From assembly GCA_903970145.1 (NCBI GenBank), contig CAJCHO010000099.1, positions 1 to 50,281 of the forward strand: DNA of 50,281 nucleotides. The letters run 5' to 3'. The notes under the pieces were generated by a model. It saw only the letters and a program-made list of their open reading frames with translations, had not been told where the DNA came from and made no database searches. The first letter of the stretch is position 1. Each line of letters opens with the position of its first letter. The position numbers were made by a program, and so were the translations under genes. The DNA is from Mycobacteriaceae bacterium (GTDB lineage Bacteria; Pseudomonadota; Gammaproteobacteria; Burkholderiales; Burkholderiaceae_D). This document shows positions 18,068-27,289 of this stretch, in pieces.

Positions 18068-20311
18068 TCACTTATCTGTGAATTTAGTCACGCCCGTCCA
18101 ATTGGCCTCGGGGGGATCCGCCCGCCATTTGGCGATTGCTTCAAGAAACACCTTGTAGAGTCCTCGATCCGGTGACATACGCCGCAAATTCATGAGCTGC
18201 AATTCGGCCTGATCCCACTGCTGGGCGCGATAGGCTTTTAAGGTTTGATGCCAAAGCTTCAATTCGTCCATCGTACTCTTATCGACGTCGGCTTCGAGGC
18301 CAACCGGCTCGAAAATGGCAACCGGTTCATCCTTGCCCTTGACCTGGACCCTGTCGATCTCGCGAAACACGATGCCGTGGACTGCCTTCTTGGTCGGTTC
18401 GGGCACGAGGATGCCCACGCCGTAATGCTTGGTCTTACTTTCAAGGCGCGAACCCAGATTGACCGCATCACCCATGACTGTATAGGCCCGGCGAATTTTC
18501 GAGCCCATGTCGCCGACCTTCATGGTGCCGGTTGAGAGGCCAATGCCGATTTCGATGACTGGCCAGCCCCGCGCCTTGAATCCCTCGCTCAGTCTCAGCA
18601 CTTCGGCCTGCATGGCCATTGCGGTATTGACGGCCTCCTGGGCATGATTGGCGTCCGCCACCGGCGCGCCCCAGAAGGCCATGACCATGTCGCCGACATA
18701 CTTGTCGATCGTGCCGCGCGACTTCTGGATCAGCACCGACATCGCTGTCAGATACTCGTTGATGTATTCGGCCAGCGCCTTGGGATCCAGGCTCTCCGAG
18801 ATGGTTGTGAAGCCGCGCACATCGGCAAACATGACCGTAAGGTCCTCGCTACGGCCTTCCATGCTGTAGTCGCGCGGGTTGCGCGACATTTCCTCGACGA
18901 GTTCAGGCGGCACATAGGAGCCAAACAGGCCGGTCAGCTCGCGCTTGCTGCGCGACTCGACGAAGTAGCCGTAGGTGATGTCGAGCACGAAAATCGCGAG
19001 GATCAGCAAGAGCGTGCCCGCCAGCGGCAGCACCACACCGTAGTGAAAAATCAGCAGATTCAGGCCGACTACCAGAATCGTAACGATCAAGGTCAGGATG
19101 ACCGTGCGCACCGCCGACAGGAAGGGCAGCGCGAAGGCGAGCAATAAGCCGACCACCAAAAGACTCATCACCTCGGCGCCCAGGGCGTAGTCCGGCATGG
19201 TGCGGATCGAGCCCTCGATCATTCCCGCAATGAGGTTGGCGTGGACCTCAACTCCGGGATAGACCTTGTTGACCGGTGTCGAGCGCATATCGTTCAATCC
19301 GAGCGCGGTCGTGCCGATGAGAACGATCTTGTTGGTCAACTCGCCAGGCTTGACGCGGTCGTTGAGAACATCCGAGAGCGATATGTACTTGAATGATCCC
19401 CCAGTCGGCCCACCCGGGCCGCGATAGGGGACAAGCGTCGTCACATTGCGATCGACCGGAATTCGCACACTGGTATTGGTGCCGGGCGCGGGCAGGTTAA
19501 TCGACACGAGACCCGAAAAATCGCGCCGTAGCCAGCTCTCTTCCGGAAAACCGGGTTGCACCCCGGGGGATCCGAGCAAAGTGCGCATGACCGCCAGCGA
19601 TAGTGACTCGTAGTACTGGTGATCGTATTCGACGAGCATCGGCACGCGCCGCACATTGCCATCGTCGTCTTCGATCGGATTGAAGTGGCCCGCGCCGGCG
19701 GCCGCCTTCTGCAGTTCGGGCAGATTGGCACCGTAGCCGTTCCACACCGTAAAGGCGATCGGTCGACCCTTGAAGGTTCCTTCCGGCAAGACGGGCTCAG
19801 GCAGAGTGCCGGTGGTCCGCCCCCCCAGCTCACTGGTGAAGTAATAACCGAGCACGACCCGGCGGTTACGCAGCGAATCGGCGAAGGCGCGGTCGAAATC
19901 AAGAGACGGGCGCAGACGCTCCAACTGTGTCTGAAAGGCCGGTACATCGCGCAATTCGTTCTTGGCGAGCTCGTCCATGTGCGCAAGCCCGCTCGAGGGA
20001 TCGCGCTCAGCCCAGACAATATCGAAGCCTACCAATTCGACTTTGTGGACATCGAAGAGCTTGTCGATGATGCGCGCCATCTTGTCGCGCCCCCACGGCC
20101 AGTGCCCAACCTCCTCGATACTCTTTTCGTCGATATCGAGGATGACAATGTCAGGATTGAGCGTGCGCGGCATGGTAGCCCGCAGGCGCGCATCGTAGAG
20201 CGCGAAGTCGATGCGGTCGATCGCGCCCAGATGGATGAGACCCGCCGTATTGGCGAGAAACAGCAGCAGGATCGACAGCCCGATCAGGATACGCGGCAGG
20301 TTCTGTTTCAA
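18068..20311 (-). CDS. CHASE2-domain class III adenylate cyclase
   Basis: A 747-residue inner-membrane receptor cyclase. One N-terminal membrane helix (about residues 8-28), an extracytoplasmic CHASE2 sensor (about 30-390, with VILDIDEKSIEEVGHWPWGR and KIVLIGTTALGLNDMRSTPV), three membrane helices (about 398-470), then the cyclase domain. Its catalytic residues are complete: metal ligands Asp497 (FADVRGFT) and Asp541 (DKYVGD), adenine-specifying Lys537 and Asp615, and transition-state Asn618 and Arg622. The Lys/Asp pair predicts ATP rather than GTP as substrate. A C-terminal tail (about 675-747) has the TPR-like helices usual in CHASE2 cyclases. It sits in the signalling operon 65 nt after the FHA gene. 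Confidence 0.93.
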   Translation of the reverse strand: MKQNLPRILIGLSILLLFLANTAGLIHLGAIDRIDFALYDARLRATMPRTLNPDIVILDIDEKSIEEVGHWPWGRDKMARIIDKLFDVHKVELVGFDIVWAERDPSSGLAHMDELAKNELRDVPAFQTQLERLRPSLDFDRAFADSLRNRRVVLGYYFTSELGGRTTGTLPEPVLPEGTFKGRPIAFTVWNGYGANLPELQKAAAGAGHFNPIEDDDGNVRRVPMLVEYDHQYYESLSLAVMRTLLGSPGVQPGFPEESWLRRDFSGLVSINLPAPGTNTSVRIPVDRNVTTLVPYRGPGGPTGGSFKYISLSDVLNDRVKPGELTNKIVLIGTTALGLNDMRSTPVNKVYPGVEVHANLIAGMIEGSIRTMPDYALGAEVMSLLVVGLLLAFALPFLSAVRTVILTLIVTILVVGLNLLIFHYGVVLPLAGTLLLILAIFVLDITYGYFVESRSKRELTGLFGSYVPPELVEEMSRNPRDYSMEGRSEDLTVMFADVRGFTTISESLDPKALAEYINEYLTAMSVLIQKSRGTIDKYVGDMVMAFWGAPVADANHAQEAVNTAMAMQAEVLRLSEGFKARGWPVIEIGIGLSTGTMKVGDMGSKIRRAYTVMGDAVNLGSRLESKTKHYGVGILVPEPTKKAVHGIVFREIDRVQVKGKDEPVAIFEPVGLEADVDKSTMDELKLWHQTLKAYRAQQWDQAELQLMNLRRMSPDRGLYKVFLEAIAKWRADPPEANWTGVTKFTDK

Positions 20312-20376
20312 GGCAGGCGCGGCGAGGCGTATCGCAGAGTGGTGGCTGGTGCGCAGATCGGGCTGCTAGGCTCCCC

Positions 20377-21108
20377 CTACTTGAAGAAGAACTCCATCTT
20401 GGTACCCGAGAGTTCCAGGATGTCATGGTTGTTCAGCGCATGGGCCTCAAGGCTCAGGGCCTTGCCATTGACAACCGGGAAGGTCGAGCCTTCGACGTGG
20501 GTGATGAAATACCCCTGAGGCCGACGCGTGATCACGGCCACCTGAACACCGGGTCGGCCAAGCGTAGTGAGCGCCTTGGTCAGTTGCAGTTCCTTGCCGG
20601 CATTCGGACCATTGAGAATCTGGATGACAGCCTGGGGACCCGCCGGGGCAGCAGCAGGCGCCTCGGCCGGCCGGGCGATGCTTTCATGGGGCTGGGTGGC
20701 GGTCGGGTTGTATCCCGGCGCTGCCGGAGCTGGCGCCGGACCGGCTGCGGCCGGCTTTGGCATCATGTTCGGGCGCAACACCATGGTCTTCTCGAAGTCG
20801 TTGGCCGAGGTCGCTCGCGGCAGATCAGCGATGAATTTGAGCTTGTATTTGCCTAGCTCAACCATGTCGTTGTTCTGCAGAAAGTGCTTTTTGATCGGCT
20901 GGCCATTGACCATCGTGCCGTTGGTGCTACCAAGATCCTCAAGGAACGAGTCGTTGAGTATCGTGACGATCACGGCGTGCTCGCCGCTGACCGCCAGATT
21001 ATCAATGACGATGTCGTTGTGAGGACGGCGTCCGATGGTGGTTCGCTCCTTGGTCAAGGGGACTTCCTTGAGAACCAGACCATCCATCGAGAGGATCAAC
21101 TTTGCCAT
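20377..21108 (-). CDS. Tandem FHA-domain protein
   Basis: A 243-residue cytoplasmic phosphothreonine reader. The first FHA domain (about residues 5-95) has the full set of binding motifs: GRRPHNDIVI, SGEHA and DLGSTNGTMVNG. A Pro/Ala-rich linker (about 118-160) includes EKTMVLRP, a Thr followed by hydrophobic residues resembling self-phosphorylation sites of FHA regulators. The second domain (about 160-243) keeps TLGRPGVQVAVI and VVNGKAL but lacks the Ser-His and Ser-Thr-Asn motifs, so it is probably a degenerate scaffold. It is 11 nt after the PP2C gene; kinase, phosphatase and FHA genes recall the PpkA-PppA-Fha set of type VI secretion, but no type VI gene is here. Confidence 0.9.
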   Translation of the reverse strand: MAKLILSMDGLVLKEVPLTKERTTIGRRPHNDIVIDNLAVSGEHAVIVTILNDSFLEDLGSTNGTMVNGQPIKKHFLQNNDMVELGKYKLKFIADLPRATSANDFEKTMVLRPNMMPKPAAAGPAPAPAAPGYNPTATQPHESIARPAEAPAAAPAGPQAVIQILNGPNAGKELQLTKALTTLGRPGVQVAVITRRPQGYFITHVEGSTFPVVNGKALSLEAHALNNHDILELSGTKMEFFFK

Positions 21109-21119
21109 GGGTTACTCCG

Positions 21120-21938
21120 CTATTTCAGCCAATTAATAAACTTCACGAACAGATTGCGCGAGGCCTTGCTGCCCGGCTGCACCTTGACGAGGATGACGGA
21201 GACATTGTCCCGCCCGCCGTTGTCGTTCGCTTTCTGGATCAGTGTTGAGGCGGCCAGTTCGAGATTGCCCCCCAGCACTTGCAACGTTTCCTGAATGTCC
21301 TGCTCCGGAACCATGTCCGACAATCCATCCGAGCACAAGAGATAAATGTCGCCGGGCTGGGTTGGATAGTCGTGAATGTCGGCCTCGACGGTCGGGTCCA
21401 CTCCGAGCGCCCGCGTTACCAGATTCTTGTTCAAGGATAGCTTGGCCTGCTCGGGCGTCACCATTCCGGCATCGATCTGATCCTGCAGCAGCGAATGGTC
21501 GCGCGTGATCTGCGCGAATTCCTCGCCGCGCATCCGGTACATGCGGGAATCGCCGATGTGCGCGGAGGTCACCAAGCCATCGCGAAACAGCGCCATGACG
21601 AGAGTCGTGCCCATGCCGGCATACTGACGCTGGCTCAGCGCTGACTGATAGATCGCCGTATTGGCACCCACCACGCGTGCCTGTAGCACCGTGTGCAGCT
21701 TGGTCGTGCCCCGTTTGGTAAGCTCTTTGTACCATTCCGCCAGATCCGCAGTCAGATCGTTCTTGAGCACGGCTGTCGCCATGCCGCTTGCCACTTCCCC
21801 CGCGTTGTAGCCCCCCATCCCGTCGGCCAGGATCACCAGACCGAACTCCGGCGCTACTGCTATCGAGTCCTCGTTGTGCGAACGCACCATTCCCGGGTGT
21901 GTTCGTACCGCTATTTCGAGCTCCACATTCAATTTCAT
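21120..21938 (-). CDS. PP2C-family Ser/Thr protein phosphatase
   Basis: A 272-residue metal-dependent phosphatase of the bacterial Stp/PppA type. The metal-binding and catalytic motifs are in order: RSHNEDS near residue 19, LADGMGGYNAGE near 38, HIGDSRMYRMR near 130, CSDGLSDMV near 205 and GRDNVSVILV near 250. No signal peptide or membrane segment is seen. The gene lies 8 nt after the CHASE2 kinase gene and 11 nt before the FHA gene, so it almost certainly reverses the phosphorylation by that kinase, as in other kinase-phosphatase pairs. Confidence 0.95.
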   Translation of the reverse strand: MKLNVELEIAVRTHPGMVRSHNEDSIAVAPEFGLVILADGMGGYNAGEVASGMATAVLKNDLTADLAEWYKELTKRGTTKLHTVLQARVVGANTAIYQSALSQRQYAGMGTTLVMALFRDGLVTSAHIGDSRMYRMRGEEFAQITRDHSLLQDQIDAGMVTPEQAKLSLNKNLVTRALGVDPTVEADIHDYPTQPGDIYLLCSDGLSDMVPEQDIQETLQVLGGNLELAASTLIQKANDNGGRDNVSVILVKVQPGSKASRNLFVKFINWLK

Positions 21939-21946
21939 GCCGTTCC

Positions 21947-24829
21947 TTAGAGCTCAAAGTCGACATTTCCGCCGCCCTCGGTCTTGCGCTCCGGTTCCGG
22001 CAACGCGTCCGTCTTGATGAAGGGATCGCTCGCTTTGACGTCAGGTTCCACCGGACGCTTTACGACCGTCGCCGCCATGGCTTCCCCGGCCTTTTGCACC
22101 ACGGTCGCCGCCATATCGGGGGCGGCCGGACGCTGCTGCACGACCGTTGCGGCCATATCCGGCGCTCCCGGACGCTGCTGCACCACCGTCGCACTCATCG
22201 GATCGGGCGAGCGCGCCGGTGCCGCTGCGGCCGGCTTGATGGTAGTCGCGCTCGCGGCCGGCATGGCACCGGTCGCCTGGCCAAAAACGGCGCGCAGATC
22301 GGCTGCCATCTCGTCGCCGTTCTGGTATCGCTGGGTGATGTCCTTGCTCATGCCGCGCGCGATCACCGCGGCCAGCGCTTCGGGGATCTGGCTGTTGAAC
22401 AGGCGAATGTCGGGTGCCTCGTCATTGGCGATCTTGAACATCAGTTGCGCCATCGAGTCACCGACAAAGGGCAGGCGTCCGCAGCTCATCTGGTAGAGGC
22501 TCACAGCCAGCGAGAACAGGTCCGAGCGCCCGTCGATTTTCTGACCTGACAGCTGCTCAGGTGACATGTAGGACGGGGTACCGAGCACCATGCCAGTCTT
22601 GGTACGTGACGAATCGGTAATGCGGGCAATGCCGAAGTCGGTCACCTTGATGGTGTCGCTCTCGGGCTCATACATCATGTTGGCGGGCTTGATATCGCGG
22701 TGCACGACGTTCTGGCGGTGGGCGTATGCCAGCGCTTCGGCGACGCGCGCGTGGATGCTGACGGCACGCTCGAGCGGCAAGAGACTGTCGGGCTTGGTGT
22801 AGGGCACAAGATCCTTGCCCTTCAGAAACTCCATGGCGATATAGGCAAGGTCATGCTCCTCGCCCGCATCAAAGATCGTGACGATGTGCGGATGGTTCAG
22901 GCGTCCGGCAGTCTCCGCCTCGCGGAAAAAGCGCTCCTTTACATCCTGCAGTTCGTCGGCGTCGAACTCCTGGGCCAGCGCCATGGTCTTGATCGCCACG
23001 ACGCGTCCAATCTTGGGATCCTTGCCAAGATAAACCACCCCCATCGCGCCCTTGCCCAGTTCCTTCTCGACCTGGTAGCGCCCCAGCATCGGCTTCTCGA
23101 TCTCCCCGCCCTCGCCAGTCAACAGGCTGGCATTGGTGCGGGTGCTGCCGCCCCCAAGGATGATGGTCTCCGACATGGTCTTGGCACGCGACAACTTGGC
23201 CGGGAGATCGCGGAACTTGGGGTTGTGCGTCGACATGTATTCATAGGCAGCCTGCGCCTTGTTGAACTGGCGCTTGCGCTCGAAGTCGAGTGCGAGGTTG
23301 TACAGGTTCTCCATCAGGCTGTCGTCAAGCGGGCACTTGCGGAATTTGTCGAAGGCCATGTCGAGCTGGCCCTGGCCCTGGAATGCCAGCCCGAGCATCC
23401 GGTTGCTCTCGGCCGACTCGAGATCCGACTTGTCCTTGCCCGCCTCGGTAACCAGAAAGCGCTTGGTCGTCAACGCGAGGTGCCCAAGTACCAGCAGCGT
23501 CGCCGGCAGCATCAGGGGCAGCCACATATTCGCACCGAGCATCAGCGAGAAGTGTGCAATCAGCAGTACCGCGAATGTGCCCCCGGTGAGCGCAGCACCC
23601 ATGCCGGCCCGCAGGCGCGGCAGCAGAACGATCAGGTAGGAAGCAACCAGGAGGTAGACGAAGCCCTCCGCATACACCGACCACCACGGCAGCACGAAGA
23701 ACTGCTCGGTCAGGATCGAGGAGACCGAATGCGCCATGATCTCGACAGGCGACATGGCGGGCGCTACCGGAGTCGGGAAACTCACCCCAACCCCTTGCGC
23801 GGTAGGTCCGATCAGGACGATCTTGCCGGCGTATTTTTCGACGGGGATCTTGCCTGAGAGCACATCATAGAAGGAGTCCTTCTGGAAGGCAGTCTTGCCG
23901 TCGCGATCGCCATAGAAGTGGGTGAGCACGCGATCCCTCGAATCGGTTCGGATCGTCAGTCGCCCGAGCGTCACACTCTCGCCCTGGGCAACCTTGATGT
24001 CCTGCGCGCTCAGATTGAGGCTGCGCGCTGCGACCATCAAGGCCATCGAGGGAAACTCGCGATCGAAATAGTCCAGCGCGAGCGGCTCGGCGCGAATGCC
24101 GCCGTCGTCGTCAGTGGTCGTATTGAGAAAGCCCACACCGTTGGCACCCTTGGCGTAGTCCTCCAGCGGGTGACCCTCCGAGCGGGTCTCGTAGGCCGCA
24201 TTGCCCTCGGGGCCCAGGGCAAAGCGCGTGATCGAATCGGGCAGCGGGCTGTCGGGCTTTCCTTGCGGGGCTCCGAGCACGAAGGCCATCGGCAGGACCA
24301 CGTTGCCGGCGTGCGCGATGCTGTCCGAGAGCTTTTTGTCCGTATTGAGAGTCGTCTCGGCTTCCTTCAGGACGGTCCCGAATTGAGCGAAGTCGGCCGA
24401 CAGCGCCGCCGCCGCTGCGGCCTGCGCGGGTGTTGCCGGCGGATTCTGGCTCGCCTCCAGCGTCGCCGCCTCGTGACCGTAGATATCGGCCAGTTTCTCT
24501 ACGTAGATGAGTCCGGGATCACGTTGCGGCTCGAAGAAGAAGATATCGAGGCCAATGACTTTGGCCTTGGCGCCAGCGAGCATGTCGACCATCTTGGATT
24601 CGACGTCGCGCGGCCACGGCCAGCGGCCGATGTTGTTGATGCTCTCATCATCGATGGCGATGATGGCAATGTTGTCCGCAGGGGTCTTGGTCGACAGCTT
24701 GGCTGCGATGTCGTAGGCCTTGCTGTCGAGGCTACCCATCAGGTCGGTTTGACCCAGGATAAGCACGACGAGGACTACCACCACTCCGAAGAACCAATCG
24801 GTTTTCCAGAACCCTTTTCCTGCTTTCAC
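21947..24829 (-). CDS. CHASE2-domain receptor Ser/Thr protein kinase
   Basis: A 960-residue kinase with the sensor at the N-terminus. One membrane helix (about 10-30), an extracytoplasmic CHASE2 domain (about 32-375; IAIIAIDDESINNIGRWPWP, KIVLIGPTAQGVGVSFPTPV), three helices (about 383-455), a TPR-like linker (about 470-560), then a Hanks-type kinase (about 583-850). The kinase has GKGAMG (592-597), Lys614, HRD with catalytic Asp712, DFG Asp731 and an activation loop rich in Ser/Thr. After the kinase is a Pro/Ala-rich tail with four repeats around ATVV (878-930). The kinase looks fully active. It is first in the seven-gene operon, with its own promoter at 24953-24981. Confidence 0.95.
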   Translation of the reverse strand: MKAGKGFWKTDWFFGVVVVLVVLILGQTDLMGSLDSKAYDIAAKLSTKTPADNIAIIAIDDESINNIGRWPWPRDVESKMVDMLAGAKAKVIGLDIFFFEPQRDPGLIYVEKLADIYGHEAATLEASQNPPATPAQAAAAAALSADFAQFGTVLKEAETTLNTDKKLSDSIAHAGNVVLPMAFVLGAPQGKPDSPLPDSITRFALGPEGNAAYETRSEGHPLEDYAKGANGVGFLNTTTDDDGGIRAEPLALDYFDREFPSMALMVAARSLNLSAQDIKVAQGESVTLGRLTIRTDSRDRVLTHFYGDRDGKTAFQKDSFYDVLSGKIPVEKYAGKIVLIGPTAQGVGVSFPTPVAPAMSPVEIMAHSVSSILTEQFFVLPWWSVYAEGFVYLLVASYLIVLLPRLRAGMGAALTGGTFAVLLIAHFSLMLGANMWLPLMLPATLLVLGHLALTTKRFLVTEAGKDKSDLESAESNRMLGLAFQGQGQLDMAFDKFRKCPLDDSLMENLYNLALDFERKRQFNKAQAAYEYMSTHNPKFRDLPAKLSRAKTMSETIILGGGSTRTNASLLTGEGGEIEKPMLGRYQVEKELGKGAMGVVYLGKDPKIGRVVAIKTMALAQEFDADELQDVKERFFREAETAGRLNHPHIVTIFDAGEEHDLAYIAMEFLKGKDLVPYTKPDSLLPLERAVSIHARVAEALAYAHRQNVVHRDIKPANMMYEPESDTIKVTDFGIARITDSSRTKTGMVLGTPSYMSPEQLSGQKIDGRSDLFSLAVSLYQMSCGRLPFVGDSMAQLMFKIANDEAPDIRLFNSQIPEALAAVIARGMSKDITQRYQNGDEMAADLRAVFGQATGAMPAASATTIKPAAAAPARSPDPMSATVVQQRPGAPDMAATVVQQRPAAPDMAATVVQKAGEAMAATVVKRPVEPDVKASDPFIKTDALPEPERKTEGGGNVDFEL
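22040..22198 (-). repeat. Four in-frame repeats in kinase tail (MAATVVQQRP type)
   Basis: Residues 878-930 of the kinase consist of four units: MSATVVQQRPGAPD, MAATVVQQRPAAPD, MAATVVQKAGEA and MAATVVKRPVEPD. The first two are 42-bp DNA units that are nearly identical. Each has a Thr followed by two Val, a shape that FHA domains can bind when the Thr is phosphorylated (hydrophobic at +1 to +3). A related ASATTIKP lies just before, and SETIILGGG lies in the linker before the kinase domain. Confidence 0.85.
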
Positions 24830-24922
24830 CCGCTTCTCCCCTGCGAAGTGCCGCGTTCGCCGGCTACACGTTCGCGTAGCAATGACGTCGGGATTCGCAC
24901 CCGAACACGTGACACGCTACTA

Positions 24923-24944
24923 AATCCCATAAAATCATGGGATT
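24923..24944 (-). promoter_or_regulatory. Perfect 8-bp inverted repeat at the kinase-operon start
   Basis: AATCCCAT (24923-24930) and ATGGGATT (24937-24944) are exact inverted copies with a 6-nt spacer. The predicted transcription start of the kinase operon (about 24946) falls at its edge. It could be a repressor operator or a hairpin at the 5' end of the mRNA. Confidence 0.55.
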
Positions 24945-24952
24945 AAAGCGCA

Positions 24953-24981
24953 TTCATACAATCTATTCTACGTTGCGTCAA
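24953..24981 (-). promoter_or_regulatory. Sigma-70 promoter of the signalling operon
   Basis: On the minus strand TTGACG (24976-24981), 17 nt, then TATGAA (24953-24958), followed by T. The match is 5 of 6 at -35 and 4 of 6 at -10, with ideal spacing. It would give a leader of about 115 nt before the kinase ATG at 24829 and could drive all seven genes down to 13712. Confidence 0.65.
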
Positions 24982-25184
24982 TGTTTTGGCGAGATTTGCG
25001 CTTGGATTCTGCGCCGATCCAACATCCGCGCGCAATCGGAACTGCACCGTGATTGCAAAATTTACACGTCTGTGATGCAAGCGAGCTCTTGCTAAGGATC
25101 TCCTACACGCTGGCATAGGACCCCGGGGCTGTCCAGCAGCGGGCGATACGCGGCCACGCTGCGCGGATCAACGGAAGCTTGCGC

Positions 25185-26066
<882 letters not shown>

Positions 26067-26085
26067 CGCTTCCCCTTGCTGGCGG

Positions 26086-27246
26086 TTATCGTGCGGCGGC
26101 GACGACGCGCTCGCCCGCTTCACTCATGTTGTTGGCGGAAATGATCGGCAAGCCGGATTCGGCGAGGATCTTGCGCCCCAGTTCCTCATTGGTTCCCTTC
26201 ATGCGAACGACCAGCGGGACCGACAGGGACACGGCGCGCGAAGCGGCCACCACACCCTCGGCGATGGTGTCGCACTTCATGATGCCGCCAAAGATATTGA
26301 CGAGGATCGCGCGCAGGCCGGGGTGCTTCAACATGATCTTGAAGGCCTCGGTGACCTTCTCAGTGGTGGCACCCCCACCAACATCGAGGAAATTGGCGGG
26401 CTCACCCCCGAACAGCTTGATCGTGTCCATGGTGGCCATCGCGAGGCCAGCACCATTGACTAGGCAACCGATGTTGCCATCGAGCGAGATGTAGGAGAGC
26501 TCAAAGCGCGAAGCCTCTATCTCGGCCGGATCCTCCTCGTCAAGATCGCGCAACGCGACGATATCGGGGTGGCGGAACAGCGCGTTGTCATCAAAGTTGA
26601 GCTTGGCATCGAGCGCGATCACGCGACCGTCGCCGGTCAGGATCAGGGGATTGATTTCGGCAAGCAAGGCATCGTTTTCCCAGAAGGCCCGATAGAGTCC
26701 CTGAAACACCGCGCGTGCCGCCGCGATCGAGCCCGCCGGTACGCCGATCCTGGCGGCGACCGCATCCGCGTCGGCATCAGTCAGGCCGGTGTCGGGCGCA
26801 ATGAAGACCTTGTGAATCTTTTCGGGGGTGTGTGCAGCAACTTCCTCGATATCCATCCCACCTTCCGAGGACGCCATCAGGGCCACCTTTTGCGTGACCC
26901 GATCAACCACCATGCCGACGTAAAGCTCCTTCTTGATGTCGGCCCCCTCTTCGATCAAGAGGCGTCTAACCTTCTGGCCGCTGGGTCCGGTCTGATGGGT
27001 CACCAGCTGCATGCCGAGAATCGAGCTCGCGTGCGCACGCACTTCATCGAGCGAGCGGGCAAGTTTGACGCCTCCGCCTTTGCCGCGTCCGCCAGCGTGG
27101 ATCTGCGCCTTGACGACCCAGACCGGACCGCCAAGCTCCGTGGCCACAGCCATCGCCTCATCGACCGAGAAGGCGACCTTGCCGCGCGGCACCGGTACGC
27201 CATAGCGCTTGAGGATTTCCTTTCCCTGATACTCGTGGATTTTCAT
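26086..27246 (-). CDS. sucC: ADP-forming succinyl-CoA synthetase beta subunit
   Basis: The nucleotide-binding (ATP-grasp) beta subunit, 386 residues, full length. It begins [20 protein letters not shown] and has the nucleotide segment [37 protein letters not shown], and the CoA-ligase part [20 protein letters not shown]. sucC-sucD order and strand are conserved. A DUF2889 gene precedes it by 43 nt and may share the transcript. Confidence 0.97.
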   Translation of the reverse strand: MKIHEYQGKEILKRYGVPVPRGKVAFSVDEAMAVATELGGPVWVVKAQIHAGGRGKGGGVKLARSLDEVRAHASSILGMQLVTHQTGPSGQKVRRLLIEEGADIKKELYVGMVVDRVTQKVALMASSEGGMDIEEVAAHTPEKIHKVFIAPDTGLTDADADAVAARIGVPAGSIAAARAVFQGLYRAFWENDALLAEINPLILTGDGRVIALDAKLNFDDNALFRHPDIVALRDLDEEDPAEIEASRFELSYISLDGNIGCLVNGAGLAMATMDTIKLFGGEPANFLDVGGGATTEKVTEAFKIMLKHPGLRAILVNIFGGIMKCDTIAEGVVAASRAVSLSVPLVVRMKGTNEELGRKILAESGLPIISANNMSEAGERVVAAAR

Positions 27247-27289
27247 GCTTGAAGCTCCTCACTGGATCTATTGGGCGGGCGCGCGCGGC

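Larger units (their letters stand above)
24830..25184. other. 355-bp intergenic region between kinase operon and sucD
   Basis: Both flanking genes are on the minus strand, so this holds the 3' side of sucD and the promoter of the kinase operon. I see a good promoter (24953-24981) and an inverted repeat (24923-24944). No terminator with a T-run is visible after sucD; a short CAGCG/CGCTG pairing near 25138-25162 lacks one. The AT content around 24920-25080 is higher than in the flanking genes. No gene is seen. Confidence 0.6.

Noticed and set aside
13712..24829. Type VI secretion cluster, suggested by kinase-phosphatase-FHA genes
   Set aside because: No tss genes (sheath, baseplate, ClpV, TssM, TssL) are present anywhere in the window; the neighbours are cyclic-nucleotide and PilB-type genes.
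22700..24946. Long plus-strand open frames (385 and 342 codons) opposite the CHASE2 kinase gene
   Set aside because: They mirror the codon pattern of the kinase gene in a high-GC sequence, have no ribosome-binding site and no recognisable domain. The minus-strand protein is unambiguous.
25138..25162. Terminator after sucD
   Set aside because: A CAGCG/CGCTG pairing exists, but the loop is long and no T-run follows on the minus strand.
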